Below the pieces are notes generated by a model, which saw only the letters and a list, made by a program, of their open reading frames with translations, had not been told where the DNA came from and did no database searches. From Arthrobotrys musiformis (lineage: Eukaryota; Ascomycota; Orbiliomycetes; Orbiliales; Orbiliaceae): DNA of 64,000 bases. Position 1 is the first letter of the stretch. Each line of letters opens with the position of its first letter. The translations under genes and the position numbers were made by a program. This document shows positions 1-13,300 of this stretch, piece after piece. The DNA lies in assembly GCA_036971715.1 (NCBI GenBank), contig JAVHJL010000004.1, forward strand, positions 2,852,001 through 2,916,000, written 5' to 3'.

Positions 1-769
1 CCGTTGGGGTGAGGTCCATTCTGAGAGAAGCTAAAACCAGGAGGAATAGTGGGGACTTGAGGTTGAGTGACTGCTGGGTTGAACTGATTGACATAGTTGA
101 ATCCGTTTGGCTGTTGGCCGATCCCCGGATGTATTGGTTGCCCGTTTGGTCCAATGATGGCACCACCGGACATATGTCTTTGGTGGGGATGTGGCGCATT
201 ACGACTGAGTGGACGCGAATGAGGCCCAGGTCCAGGAGTTAAGTGGCGACCAGGCATGGGTACAGCCATGTTGTAACCCAAAGAGTTTGTGCGGTTGTGG
301 ATGGGTGGAGAGTTAGACTGTCGCATCCCGTTCATCTCAACAGGCTCGTCATCATCGTCTTCGCCCTCGCTGCCTCCATTCTTGTTGATATAGTCATCGG
401 GTCCCTTTCTCTCGTGGGGTGTACCAAACTGCATCCAAGGCGTTAGTTAAATGGGTTTCCCGCACAAGTACTGTGGAGCATATTTAACTTACGTATTGTC
501 TTCTGTCGATAATGTCGTCAATGTGGCCAGAAGAAAACTCATAGAGCTTCTTATTGTTTCCGAAAATAACAATAGCAACATCGGCGGAACAAAGCACGGA
601 AAGCTCATATGCCTTCTTGAATAAACCACCCTTTCTCTTTAAGAATGTTCTGTAAAAGTCGCCACTGGGTCAGCAGCTGCGCCGGTCAGACACTGTAATC
701 AGGGGGTACATACACTGAACGATTTCTATCGTCCTTGATAGCTTTGATTTCGATCTTACGTCGACCCAT
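1..769 (-). CDS. rlmA: MADS-box transcription factor, MEF2/Rlm1 type (partial, 3' end off window)
   Basis: The gene runs leftwards from ATG 769 in three exons: 714-769, 493-649 and 1-428, the last continuing past the window edge. Introns are 650-713 and 429-492. The first two exons give a MADS domain at residues 1 to about 58: it opens MGRRKIEIKAI, then has the conserved LKRKGGLFKKA DNA-contact helix and LCSADVAIVIF strand. The IEI at positions 6-8 and the sequence after the MADS core point to the MEF2-like (type II) rather than the SRF/Mcm1 class. Exon 3 is low complexity, with an acidic patch (EDDDDEP) followed by Pro/Gln/Asn/His-rich sequence. That is the usual layout of Rlm1/RlmA, a nuclear regulator that acts under the cell-wall-integrity MAP kinase. 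The symbol is by family resemblance. The kinase docking region and C-terminus are not visible. Confidence 0.88.
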
Positions 770-3700
770 TGTGCCTGAGTATTATGTAAAGACGTGGATA
801 CCGAAACAGTTCCGGGCGATTGGTGAAAGGCGCGGCCCGTTAACTGGCCGGAAGTTATTTTTGAAAAGATAGGAGTTGAGTAGGGCCCCCTAAATTTAAA
901 CCAAACTTGTATGTTCCCTAGTGTTTAGATACTTGTATATGCCAGTTAGATAAAACAAATTCGGCGTGGCGACCGAGATAATCGCGTTTTCGAAATATCG
1001 GGGCCTCGTGCAGCACGACCAAGACCACGCTAAAGAAGAATTTGCTCAGGGCTGAAAGCTCGTGAAATGTTATGTTGGACCCAACAATGGTGACAACCTG
1101 GTTTTCAACCGTGACGACTGAGCGATTGCTGGTTAATTTGGCTCTTTATAAAAAATATAGGGGTCAAAGGTATTTGCGACAACGATGGCGATGATAGTGG
1201 TGATGACTGGACTAGGTGAATGCGCGATGTGCAGGGGGCGAACATTCAAGCAGGAAAACCCAAAACGGAATAGAAAAAGATAGCGACTCGAGATCCTCGG
1301 ATGCCGGCTTGTGGGAGCTGTGTATTCTATGCGAATGCCAAAGTGAAATCTGCGCGACGGAAGACGACAACGTTATTACTATTACAACCTTCCCAACCTT
1401 TGTGTATGCGGTAGCGATGGTGGTGGTAGTATGTATGGCAGTTCTCTCGTATCACAACGCCGAAGAAAAGAAAAAAGCTTTTCCGAGAAAGGAAGAAACA
1501 ATGAAAATGCCGATTACAGTAGTCTAATGAAGCCGACAAAGAAAACAAAAAAAGGAGAACAAAAAATATATTATATGCAATGAAGCAAAGAAGCAACCTG
1601 GAGAATGACGACAGGAATGCCGGGTGGTAAAATAAAAATAAAAGAAATAAAGAAAAACAGGGCAAAGGGGATTTGCGCAATGAGGATAGAGAGGGGGTGT
1701 ACCATCTATCTATATACGATGATGATGTCGAGGCTAGTTGGACCTAGAGCACCGATGGAGCTCTGGGATGTGAACTAACAGAACACCACACTAAAATACG
1801 GAACGGCTTGAAAAAGTGGGCTTGAACATGAGGCACTGTGGGTTCCAAACTTCACCAAGAGAGATCCAACGAATCAAGGCACATGAGGGGGCATGAGAAA
1901 CGGAGAAAAAAAAAAAAAAAATATAGGATTGGAACTAACCTTTGTGATCTTTGGTGATCGAAACCGGATGGGCTCTATCGATAGAAACCCACGCAACTCT
2001 GCCTGTTACACTTAAAACCGGTAGCCCAGGGTTTGAATGCGGTCCAAAAAGAAAGGTAAGGTACGAGCGACTGGGGGGTAAACGTTATTAGAACAGAGAT
2101 GGGGTGGAATTTGGGTTATGGGGAACAGATGCTTCTAAGGTTAGAGTGCTTGTGTGAATTTTTAGAAACACCATGCAGGCGACACCTTGTGTCCTTATAG
2201 GAGACGAGAGAGGACTTTTAACTGGGGGAAGGAAAAAGCGGTGCTGCTCGAGTTATTTTGGTGGGAAGGCCGACCAGAATAGCACTGTAAGCGGGAGCGG
2301 GGAGAAGAAAGGCAAAGAGTGGGAAAGGAAGAAGAAGAGCGACGGGCGGGTTTATATTTAGAAACACCGTCTGCCAAAGGGGTGTGCACACGCAAAAGAA
2401 AGAAAATAGAAGGGTAAAAAACGAAAAGAGATTTTTTGACATGGACAGGACGGACAGGCCAAAGACAGGCAAGGCAAGGTGCAGTGGGTCCTCGGACCAC
2501 TTGCAGTTAGGGCATCAGTGCCAAAGATGTTCAGGTACCAAATTGCTTCGGGGGCTTTGGACGGTTGGGGTGGGGATACATCCCTGACGGCTTCATTACA
2601 GACCTCGGCCAATCCTCGATCTCAGGTACTGGTACATGTCCACGGACAATCTGGATGCCATGTACAAGCTCTTCCGCATAGGGATGAATGCGACTGCTTA
2701 CCATCTCTGGAGTTCACGAGACAACTTTGGTATCTTCGAACAAACTTGAAGAGCAGTAGGCAGGCGGTGTCGGGTAGACGCCATTTGTATCATCACAATG
2801 TTCTCCAGGCCTTTTGTAATTTCACAGGCTCGAGTTCCTCAACTCAGAAGGTGGTTGAACTGATGATAATTTCGGCAAACCCCTGGCTCTCTCGCTGATT
2901 TCATCCGCGCAGAAAGTGACGGGATTTAGACGCAACCCGTGTTTGAGGTACATTCGAATGTCTGGCGGCCACCTGAGTTCCAAAAGCGGTGGGGTTTCTC
3001 AAGAAGCTTTTTTTTTTTTTTTGTTTTCCCTTCTCCCTTCTCTCTCTTCCCTGCAGAGAGAGAAAAAAATACCTTCACGGTGGGATTCATAGACGGCCTT
3101 TTGGGAATCGCCAAGGCGAAAACAGACCAACAGAATCCAACCCCGCTATGCATGTTTGGTGCGCCGGCGCTTGTATCCTGCCGGCCTGCCCATGTGATTC
3201 GAGAGAGGACTTCTAGTCCAGCCAACAGCGAAGCGAACGAATGCATACCATTCGTCAGCACCCATCAGAGCCTCTAGTGTGCCGGACGCCACAGAGAACG
3301 CTGATTGGCTTTCGTGGTAACATTAAGATGGTGGAATTCGTATGCTTGTCAAGCTTTCTGGGAAATTCAATTTGTATTGCCGTGAATCAAATGAATTCGT
3401 GATTTATGGGTGGGAGTGCCATCAACTAACAAATCTGGCTTGATCCCAGAGAACGGCTTGAACCAGACACAGCCGACCGAACTTTGACGAGGTCGCGAGA
3501 GCACTACATTGTACTAAATGGTGCTAGCCAAACGTTTAAAACGCCTAGCGGCACGATCGTCCGCTTGGAATGTATGGGTAGACCTGGTTAGCCTGACAGA
3601 CAGATTATAAATTTTTATAATGAATCCTGTTTTCTCACTACGGTTTCCTCCGGACGGAGGTGTGTACCTACTTGTAACATGTATTCCGGACTAACAGAAG

Positions 3701-3900
3701 AAGGAAAAAAGAACATCCATGCAGGCTTGGGCGATGGCGCAAAGTTCACTCGACGGCTCGGTTTGCTGGTGGATGGATGGATTAATATTTGGTCGGAGCT
3801 TTTAGCATGGCATAACATGGCACGGTGTTCGTGAAACACAGAACCGGGCTTGCACTGGAGATGGCTATCAGCTAAGCCAAGCTAAGCCTCAGCCTACAGC

Positions 3901-3916
3901 AGTTTATCGATAAACT
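3901..3916. repeat. 16-bp perfect palindrome
   Basis: AGTTTATCGATAAACT reads the same on both strands, centred on a ClaI-like ATCGAT core. It sits in the gene-poor gap, about 3.1 kb upstream of the MADS-box start. It could be a dimeric binding site, but nothing else here supports a function. Confidence 0.6.
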
Positions 3917-4329
3917 AGAGTAAATTAGAGCAGAGCAGAGCAGAGCCCCAACAATGTCAAATTCGAATATTCACTTTCTGTTGCATTGCATTGTCCAAGT
4001 TGTAGTATATACCCCGTATGTATCATCGAGACCGATCGAGACTGCCACCGAGCTAGTTCGCGTTGTGTGTTTGACACACCACAACACATTCCCAGGTCCT
4101 AAATTTAGAAGCCCGAGACCCGTTGGAGTCGACGACCCACCTCGAACGGGCTCGACGTTCCACCCCGTCGGATATATCAGCCACCTGATATGGACTTACT
4201 TGCCTCGAAGTAGTAGGTAAGTACCTCTTATTCAACCATCATCATAACTTCTTGGTTCTTAGCATGCACGGGGTAGCTTGGCTAGGGCACGGGGGGCGTG
4301 ATGAGAAACCAATGTCGAAGACGCATGGT

Positions 4330-4358
4330 GGTGGTGGTGAGCATGTTGTACCACCACC
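4330..4358. repeat. GGT/ACC inverted repeat (hairpin-capable)
   Basis: GGTGGTGGT at 4330-4338 is complementary to ACCACCACC at 4350-4358, with an 11-nt loop. Another CACCACCAC tract follows near 4371. It is probably a simple-sequence feature. Confidence 0.5.
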
Positions 4359-5514
4359 GCTAGTATAGTACACCACCACAAGAACCGTGGCCTCTCCACA
4401 CGCATGCTGACGACAGGATCAGGGTACTTGCAGAACGAACGTTGTCTTGAACTGGATCCAACGTGGGTTCTATTTTTATTCGCAGAGCTAGTTAGCTCGA
4501 ATTCCTAGCTGCCCCGGGATCTTCTTCCCTTGCCCTTCCGTGGTACAAGCACAGATGCGCCGCCCGTTCGTTTCAAGTCCAGAAACAACCATCACCTGAT
4601 ATATATTATATCGAATATTCTTCAATCCTTCTACGGCCAGCTACTCATAGTTATGACCAATGGGGAGCTGCGCGCAAGTGTCTCCATGTACCTGTACATC
4701 CTCAACTGCATACGTGCCTCCTCCATACAGGGGCCATTGGCTCCGTGAGTTCAACCTAGTGGCCGAAAACGGGGTGGCGCTCGGAGAGAATCCATATCCG
4801 TCCAATTGAATGGTCAACGGTGTACATGTTATATCGACGGTCATTCTCCAGTTTGTCAACTGCCGCCGACATCGACGGCTCCCTTACATCGATGTCGATT
4901 AAGTTAGTAATCTGGTTAATCTCAAGAGTCTGAGAGCTTGGGCCGCCCTTAACACCCCGCTCATGCATGGATGCATCGCGGTGACATCGACCTGCGCGCG
5001 CAGAGTTGAGCCGATTAATTAACCAGCGACCCCGCTCGCAATATGCAGCTGTCGACCGCTAGCTTATGCAGGAACCCTTCCGGCACGAGTAGCTAAGTAG
5101 CTAGCTAAACTAGCCAAAACATCCATGCTTATTTATAGCTACAATCAAGCTTTTCCATTGCATCGTTTCTAATAATACGATGTTCTTCTGTGCGTTTGTC
5201 GGTTCGATATGCACGACTGCAATGAGCTCCCAAGAGCTTACTTAGACGAGGCGACAGGTGCAGATGTCGAGTGCATCGCAACCCCAACCTTCTTTCCCCA
5301 TCGATCACGAACGCGACCATAAACAGCTGAATCTCAATTATGTTACATACATCTCGATATCCTGGATCCTGATCTGATCGCTTGCTTCAATGGAAATTTC
5401 GAAAATAGAGCACCTTAACTCCATTGATCCTTTCAAATCGAGGTCGCCCAATGACAACACACTTACGACGATTCTGTATGCCAAATAAGGGTGATAAGCT
5501 CGGAGTCATCATGA

Positions 5515-6709
5515 TCATTCACCTCCGACGACGCCCGATGTAGCCTTTGCTGCAGCTGTCTTCGCCGCTTGGATTTCTTTCTTCCGTTGCTTCTTTGTCG
5601 GTCGAGTGCCGCTACCTTCATCAGGTGTTGTTTCCCCGCCCAGCTTCGCGCTTTCAGCCGGTTGCATTGGATCCTTCGCGGTCTTAACTGCCGTACCGTC
5701 ATTATCACCAACTTCAGCCTTTCGCTTCACCGGTGCCTTCTGTGATATCGTCGTTTTTGCCACTTCTTTCGGTGCTGGTTTTGGAACGCCACCGCCTTCT
5801 ACGACATCGATTACGCCTCTAAATGATTGTCTCTTCATCTTGGCTTGTATCATCACCGCTCTGGGGCCATTTGAAATAGCTTCCTTCCCTTTCTCTTGAT
5901 TCAATCCCCATAATGTTGCAAGATTGATGACATCAAATGGTGCCCGACACAACATGGCTTTTCTCGCTTCTGAACTGATGACAATCCCCTTGCCCTTTGT
6001 CGCCCGAATTAGCGCAGCGGCATTTGAGAGTAGGTTTCTCCGGGCGTTGCTTTCGTTTACCGATGCTGAATATGTGATTTCGAAACGGATACCGCGTGAT
6101 ATGGCCTGGCCGAGGATTTTGTATTTGAAATGGTATGGATGTCGTATTGATAAGTCTAGGGATATCAGGTCACATTCGAGACTGCTGCATGCTTGGAGGA
6201 GCAGTTTCTCGTCCGTTGGACGAACGGCGACGATGTCGAAGTTGTTGGATAGTGAGGCCTGGTATCTTTTGATTTAGTTGGTTCGTAACCGTAATTGTGA
6301 TAGCTAAGTAGAGTATCATACCAATCCATAGTTCTGCGAAGGGTCGTCTAGAACGATGGTAACGCGCCGAAGGAAACGGATGCTGGCATGGTCTGGGAAT
6401 GGGTTTTCCGGTATCAGATTCGCGATGCCGGCCTGATTGTAAACCATTAGCTCTTCGTATTCCTCCCGTGATCATATGATCCTCAAAAAAGGGTGGTAGG
6501 GTCGCATACTATCTTCGATGGAATTTTCCCCGCGATGGTTTGATTGAGTGCGATTACATTATATCCCACTACACACTACTGTTAGCGATCATGAGTCCTG
6601 TCACCAAGTCGTAGAACAATCCCAACGCACGCTCATCAAGAAAGGCAACCGTCCTGGCCAGTTCAGGGTCATCTTTCGACGTCCACGGGATGTTCAAGTC
6701 GTAGAACAT
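5515..6709 (-). CDS. RPP1: Ribonuclease P/MRP protein subunit p30 (Rpp1)
   Basis: There are four exons on the minus strand: 6631-6709, 6510-6568, 6322-6432 and 5515-6258. Together they encode 330 residues. The start MFYDLNIPW is the family's N-terminal beta strand. Further family landmarks are GYNVIALN, VTIVLDDPSQNYGL, FDIVAVRPTDEK, GIRFEITYS and the block running from NARRNLLSNAA through KGKGIVISSEAR to APFDVINLATLWGL. This is the PHP-like TIM-barrel fold of p30/Rpp1. The protein is a core subunit of nuclear RNase P (tRNA 5' maturation) and RNase MRP (pre-rRNA processing). After about residue 235 the tail is Lys/Ala/Thr-rich with a basic PTKKQRKKE motif, probably a nucleolar or nuclear targeting segment. 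It is divergent from NOP14 with 251 bp between the starts. All splice phases close cleanly. Confidence 0.95.
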
Positions 6710-6960
6710 CACTGATTCTGTATCCGTATAGCCGTATCTTCATCGTCGATTGGGACTCGGCTGGGTTTTCGTTCCTCGAGATGCCTGCGTCACTGCATGG
6801 TTGTTTGCTCAGATGTGGTTTTTCGCGTGGTTTTCGTTTCATGCGGCTTAAAAAGTTTTTGATTTTTTTTTCTTCAGTCGCCTAAAAAATTCTAGCTGGT
6901 TGCATTTCGCAAATTTCGATAGATATCTTCAACATCGGACCCTTCGCACGATCCGCCGCC
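6710..6960. promoter_or_regulatory. Shared divergent promoter of RPP1 and NOP14
   Basis: Only 251 bp separate the ATG of the leftward RPP1 gene (6709) from the ATG of the rightward NOP14 gene (6961). Both promoters and both 5' leaders must fit in this stretch. It contains a T-rich run near 6861-6874 and no clear TATA box. Both products act in nucleolar RNA processing, which makes co-regulation likely. That is inference. Confidence 0.75.
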
Positions 6961-9932
6961 ATGCCGTCCCAATTAAAGCGGCTACGAGAGTCGCTCAAGA
7001 ACGCCGGTGTCATCGGACAACCCCAGAAATCGAAGAAAGCGAAAAAGCGTGCGCGACAGAATAAAAGCGGCAACGATGCCCGACTCTCCAGGGAAGCAGC
7101 GCTCGAGAGTATTCGAGAGGAGTTCAATCCGTTCGAGATCAAGAAGACGAAGGAGAAATTTAGCGTCGCCGGTGGAAGAAAAGTCAAGGGAACAGAGGGG
7201 AAACCGTCTGTTAGCAAGCAGATCGGAGAGGACAATGTATGTTATATCGTGCCATCGAGCATCAATTGGAGTGGGGGCTAATGGTGGGTATCTACAGCGT
7301 CGCAAAACGTTGCTTGTAGAAATGCAGCAACGGAACAAGGTCGGTGGTATTATAGATCGAAGATTCGGCGAGAATGACCCGACAATGAATCCGGAAGATA
7401 AGATGTTGGAGCGTTTTACAAGGGAACAGCAGAAGAAAACGTACAAAAGCGATATATTCAACCTTGAGGATGACGATGAAATTCTTACACACTACGGTCA
7501 ATCACTGGGATCTCTACCAAACGACGACTTTCGGGAAGATATGGATGGAAGCGACGATGACCTTTTGCGGCCTGCGAAGAGAGCACACCCATTGGATGGC
7601 GAGCTTCAGTCGGACGAGGATGGTGAAGGTGGCCCACCGAAGAAGAAGTCTAAGGCCGAGGTTATGAAGGAAGTTATCATGAAATCCAAGTACCACAAAT
7701 ACGAAAGACAAAAGGAGAAGGAAGCGGACGAGGATTTGAGAGATGAGCTCGATGCTGAGCTCGGGGATATTCGAGCCCTGTTAGCCGGTATACCTGCGCG
7801 CCCACCACCTGGTAAGCCAGCAGTTACGGATGCTGCTACCGACGGATCACTCCATGCGGACAGGGCCGCGCAAATCAATAGCGGATTGAACGTGGACTCT
7901 AAGTACGATGCTGCGGTGCGGGAGATGACATACGACAAGCGCTCAAAACCTGCAGATAGGACGAAGTCCACTGAAGAGTTAGCAGAAGATAGAGCAAAAC
8001 AGCTACAAAAACTCGAAAAGAGCAGGCAGAAGCGTATGCGTGGTGAAGAGAGCAGTGATGAAGAGCCAGAAGAAGAAGAAGAAGAAGTCCCTAGCGATGA
8101 CGAGTTCAAATTGGGAAAGGGTATTAGGTTGGCTGCCGATGAGAAGGAATTCGTGCACGGAGACTCTGGCAGCGAGGAGGGGGACTCCGAATCCGAGGAA
8201 GAAAGCGACGAGGAAGAGGGAGAGGATGATGAAGAGGAAGAAGAGGAAGAAGAGGAAGAGGAAGTCGGGAATTCTGGCTCTCGTCCATCTAGACGTCGTG
8301 ATTTAGATAACGACGATGCATACTCGGATGACTACCAATCGGACGAGGACCCGGACGCTCTCGTCAGCGATGAAGAGGCATCGGGATCTGAAGAAGGAGA
8401 GGAAGAAGACGGGTTGATGGAGTCTGAGGATGAATCGCCAGCCTCGAAACCAACAGGCGATGGCAAAACCGCAGTCAATGGCGACTCATCCCTCCCGTTC
8501 ACATTCCCGTGCCCTCAGACACACCAAGAGTTCCTCAAAGTCACATCCAAGTACAAAGTCGAAGACCTACCGACAATTGTAAAGCGTATTCGTGTCTTGC
8601 ATCACCCGTCACTTGCCGCTGGTAACAAGGAGAAGCTCTCGGTAAGTCAAATGTTTTGATCCCATATTGTTTTATACAGGTTCTAACAAGAAATGTAGCA
8701 CTTCATGCTAGTGGTCTTCGACCATATCATATACCTTGCCGATTTGCCGTCTCCCGCGCCCATGGATGTCCTAGAAATCCTCCTCAGACATCTTCACAGT
8801 TTTTCGAAGGAATTTCCACAAGCTTCTGCCACGAAATTTAGGGAGTATCTTCAGAAATTCTTCGATAGGATTGGCCAGCAAAAGAAAACGGAGCGCTCAG
8901 ATCTCGTCATCCTCACCGCACTTAGTATCATATATCCGACATCCGACCACTTCCACATTGTTGTAACACCAGCAATGTTAGTGGTTGCCAGATGGCTAAG
9001 CTCCAATGCTCCAACCGATATAGAGAAGTTGGTGCATGGATGCTATATGGTCACATTGTGTCTACAGGTATGTTTCATTGCACTCAAGTGTTAAATTCGA
9101 GGTCAGAGGCTAAATGATATTACAGTACCAACGGTTGTCCAAAAGAGTTATACCCGAGGCGCTCAATTATGTTTACCAGTCATTACTAGTGCTTTCACCT
9201 ACAGCACTTGATAAAATCCCGGGTAGTTTCCCAGCGCACGGGGTTGAAAATATCTCCAAGCTTAGGATATCGAGCTCCTCGAAGGATAAGTTTGAGCTAG
9301 GAAAACTCAAATTCAAGGAGGCGTTATATCCAGACTCGATATCCAATGTTAGCGGCATGCAGGTCACTCTCGCATACGCATTCACACAGCAGCTTCTTGA
9401 GTTTGCGAAACTGTACTCTTCGAAGACAGCATTGCTCGAGCTTACCGAACCTGCGGCTTCTCTTCTATCTCACTACACATCTTCGGCATGCATAAAATCC
9501 CTTCCGAAGGTCTTCACAGCTTATGTCAAAGATACGGCTCTCCCGGAACTCGAGCGCATAACGTCTCATTCCCAGAAATTCCGTCGCCCTCTTGAACTCC
9601 ACCACCATAGACCACTTCCTATACCATCGAACTATCCTAAGTTCGATGAAGACTACTCGCTGGATAGACACAAGGGCTCATATGACGCAGACCGTGACCG
9701 TAAGGAGTTGAGCAAGCTCAAGGCCGAACACAAGAAGGAGAAGAAGGGTGCAATGAGAGAATTGAGGAAGGACTCGCAATTCATCGCAAGAGAGAAATTG
9801 AAGGAGAGAAAGGTGGCAGACCAAGAATACCATGATAAGATGAAGAGGATTGTGAGCATGATTCAGAATGAAGAAGGTGCTGCATCGAATGCGTATGAAA
9901 GGGAAAGGTCGAAGAAGAAATCCAAAAAATAA
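6961..9932 (+). CDS. NOP14: Nucleolar complex protein 14 (Nop14), SSU processome
   Basis: There are four exons (6961-7236, 7298-8641, 8699-9067, 9126-9932) encoding 931 residues. The N-terminus MPSQLKRLRESLKNAG and the FNPFEIKKTKEKF and IIDRRFGENDPTM blocks are diagnostic for Nop14. This protein of the 90S pre-ribosome is needed for 18S rRNA maturation and 40S export, together with Emg1 and Noc4. Residues about 345-475 form the expected acidic Glu/Asp/Ser stretch, encoded partly by a GAA/GAG run near 8231-8264. The conserved C-terminal half follows (FPCPQTHQEFL, FDHIIYLADL, LYPDSISNVSG) and ends in a Lys/Arg-rich coiled tail, KERKVADQEYHDKMKRI. The length agrees with fungal orthologs. The start lies 251 bp from the divergent RPP1 start. 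Confidence 0.96.
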
Positions 9933-10349
9933 AGGCCTCTGAGGTGTTTTAGCTATAGCTGGTGTTTTGATCATAGTATAATACAATCGGGGCGGTTGGT
10001 TAGATGTTGTAAGATAGTGTATGAATACTATTCACATATGCGTATGACTGGTGCTCTTTATTCTCAACTGTGCTATTATAAGTTAAGCTCACATCGTCCG
10101 AGGATCGAAGTAGTCAGGTAATTTAAGTGGAAGGTTAACACATTAATATTGAAGTTAACAATTATAATGGCTCGAGTTAGCTTTAGTTATCTCGTAAACC
10201 AAATGCTGCGGTGGTTAACTTTAGTTGAGCATTTGCCACCACACTTGTGTTGACAAGGTTGGACACGCCCAGGCGACCAAAAGTTAGTCTCGAACCAAAA
10301 GTTATTCTCATCCAACATCTAAAATTCAATCCAATTGACACTGACATAC
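9933..10349. other. Intergenic NOP14 3' / PRP16 5' region
   Basis: This is 417 bp between two genes on the same strand. It is AT-rich near 10140-10190. It must hold the NOP14 3' end and the PRP16 promoter. I see no gene. Confidence 0.7.
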
Positions 10350-13300
10350 ATGTCGGACACTTCGATCCCGCCAGGTCTAAACGACCAATACACCCGCCAT
10401 CTCGCCTCTCTCCTCGCCAAAGAAACCGGTCGCGAATCAAATGAATACCTCGCTCGCAGCCTGATACAAGTCGCGAAGGGCCAACCTGGTCCCAAATCCT
10501 TCGCGGAACGATGCAGCACGTTCGGCCGATACCGCGACGAATTCCTCCACGAAGTTTTCCACGAAATCAAACGGCGTAACGAAGAAGGAGGTTCCGACTC
10601 CGGTACGCAGGATGGGTCCGGGAAAGGAAGTTTTACGAAGCCGGAGAGGTTGGAGCGACAAGCTGAGCTTCCGGGTGGATTGTTACTTTCTACGTCGACG
10701 AGGAATAGAGACTCGGGTGATCATGACGGGAAGAGGGAGTCTAGATTGGGGCTTGACAGGAAGAGGATAAAGTTGGACTTCAAAGTCGACGGAGAAGACG
10801 ATGAGACACAGGCTGATCCCGGAAACTCAGGTTCAGGTTCAGGTTCAGGTTCAAGTCTAGACCCGAAGCCAAAGCAACAGTCATCGCAGTCGGTTGATCG
10901 CCATACAAAAGCTGAGGGAGATATATTTGAGTTCAAGAAGCCGTCGCTGCCGATACAGAGACATCCTGTGCAACGTCGAATGGAGACACCGTCACATGGA
11001 GGCGGACTTTCGAAGGAAGCTGCCGAGAGACTAGCGGCCTACCGTGGACGGAGAGATCGAGAGCGTGGCGGTCAAGACGACGGACGCGGTGATAGACGAC
11101 CTCAATACGGCGACCGAGACCGTGGTGGGGATAGAGATCGTGGCCGATACGATGACCGTGACCGGGGAAGGCGGGATGACGACCGTGACGGATATCGAGG
11201 CCGAGAAGATTTTGGAAGCCGGAGGCATGACCCTACGCCACTTCGACAGGATCGATTTGCAGGAGGCCGAGCGACGACTTCTCGAACATCACGGTATGCT
11301 GCGGCTACACCGCGTACTACTGCTGCGATTCGGGACTCCGATGAAGGATTCTACGATTCCCAGGATACTCAGGCGATGGATCGTGATTGGTACGCAGGCG
11401 ATGAGATGGGCCATACATTCGGAGACGAGTCCCACAATCCCTTCGGATCTCTGGAAAACTCATGGGCAGACCAGCAACGGGAGGCCGCGCTGGCGGAACG
11501 AAAAACCGGGAAACGAATGTCTGCCAGAGCCCAGCAGAAGCAAAGGGATGTAGATGCATGGGAAACAAACCGAATGTTAACGTCCGGCGTGGCTCAAAGG
11601 GCTGATATCGGGATGGACGAATTGGACGATGAGGAGGAAACTCGGGTTCACATCTTAGTCCATGACATTCGGCCGCCATTTTTGGACGGGAAGACGATTT
11701 TCACGAAACAACTTGACCCAGTCCCTGCAGTCCGAGATCCTCAAAGCGACATGGCAATTTTCAGCAAGAAGGGTTCTACATTAGTCAGAGAACGAAGACA
11801 ACAACGTGAAAGGGCGAAGCAGGCACAGGAAGCTACGAATCTCGCTGGTACCAATCTCGGAAACGTGCTGGGGATCAAAGACGAGGAAGGCGATAGCGCG
11901 CTTGGGGCCGCGGAACCTGCCAAACAAAAAGCAATTGAAGGACCTGATCAGGGAGACGTTCGGGTGGAGAACAAGTTCGCTGATCACTTGAAGAAGAGTG
12001 AAGGTGCTAGCGAGTTTAGTAGGAGCCGAACATTAAAAGAGCAGCGAGAGTATCTACCAGCATTTGCCGTCCGAGAAGAACTTCTAAGGGTCATCAGGGA
12101 TAATCAAGTTATCATCGTGATTGGTGAAACGGGTTCCGGGAAGACCACGCAATTGACACAATTCTTATACGAAGATGGGTACGGCAAGCTGGGGATGATC
12201 GGGTGTACCCAACCTCGTCGTGTCGCCGCAATGAGTGTGGCTAAGCGTGTGAGCGAAGAGATGGAGGTTAAACTCGGGAGCACCGTTGGATATGCCATCC
12301 GTTTTGAAGACTGTACCAGCAATGAGACAGTAATTAAATGTAGGTTCTTGACCTTTCTGAACCCTGCAATAATTTTCACCTGCTAACTTTGAACTAGATA
12401 TGACGGATGGTGTTCTCCTTCGAGAGTCTCTTGTTGATCCAAGGCTTGAAAAGTACTCTTGCATCATTATGGACGAAGCCCACGAGCGCGCTTTGAACAC
12501 CGATGTCTTGATGGGGCTGATAAAGAAAATTCTTGCAAGACGGAGAGATATGAAGTTAATCGTCACCTCTGCTACCATGAACGCGGAACGCTTCTCCCGA
12601 TTCTTCGGCGGAGCACCCGAGTATACCATACCCGGAAGAACCTTCCCTGTCGACGTCCTTTGGTCAAAGTCGCCTTGTGAGGATTATGTGGAAGCCGCCG
12701 TGAAACAAGTTCTGTCGATTCACCTTGGGCAGGGCGCTGGTGATATCTTAGTATTCATGACTGGTCAGGAGGATATCGAATCGACTTGCGAAGTCATTGC
12801 CGAACGTCTATCACAGCTCATCGATCCGCCGAAGCTCGCGATTCTCCCCATTTACAGTCAGATGCCTGCGGATTTGCAAGCGAAGATCTTCGACAAAGCT
12901 GAGGGTGGTGCGAGAAAGGTGATTGTTGCGACCAACATCGCAGAAACAAGTTTGACAGGTATGTTTCCTTTCGTATGTATATGTACTGCCGGTAGAGATT
13001 CTAACCGTGATTCTCATTTATAGTGGATGGTATTATGTACGTCGTTGATGCGGGTTACTCTAAGCTCAAAGTCTACAACCCACGCATGGGTATGGACACC
13101 CTGCAGATAACGCCGATATCCCAAGCCAACGCCGGACAAAGGTCTGGGCGTGCTGGCAGAACGGGTCCCGGCAAAGCCTACCGGTTGTATACAGAACAAG
13201 CGTACGCGAACGAGATGTACATCCAAACTATCCCGGAAATCCAACGGACAAACCTGAGCAATACCGTTCTCCTTCTGAAATCTCTCGGAGTGAAAGACCT

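Larger units (their letters stand above)
770..5514. other. 4.7 kb gap with no supportable gene
   Basis: This lies upstream of the MADS-box start and downstream of the RPP1 stop. I found no open frame with family resemblance, and no convincing exon chain or tRNA-like A/B box. It holds poly-A and poly-T tracts (for example near 1905 and 3009), a perfect palindrome at 3901-3916, a pentamer repeat near 3928-3947 and a GGT/ACC hairpin near 4330-4358. Part of it is probably the promoter and leader of the MADS-box gene. Confidence 0.6.

Noticed and set aside
2195..3277. Several open frames of 80-140 codons on both strands
   Set aside because: They overlap each other, follow homopolymer composition (poly-T read as Phe, poly-A as Lys) and show no recognisable motif or splice structure.
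7606..8109. 167-residue Ser-rich antisense frame opposite NOP14
   Set aside because: It is the complement of the acidic Glu/Asp/Ser-coding tract of NOP14, a typical shadow frame.
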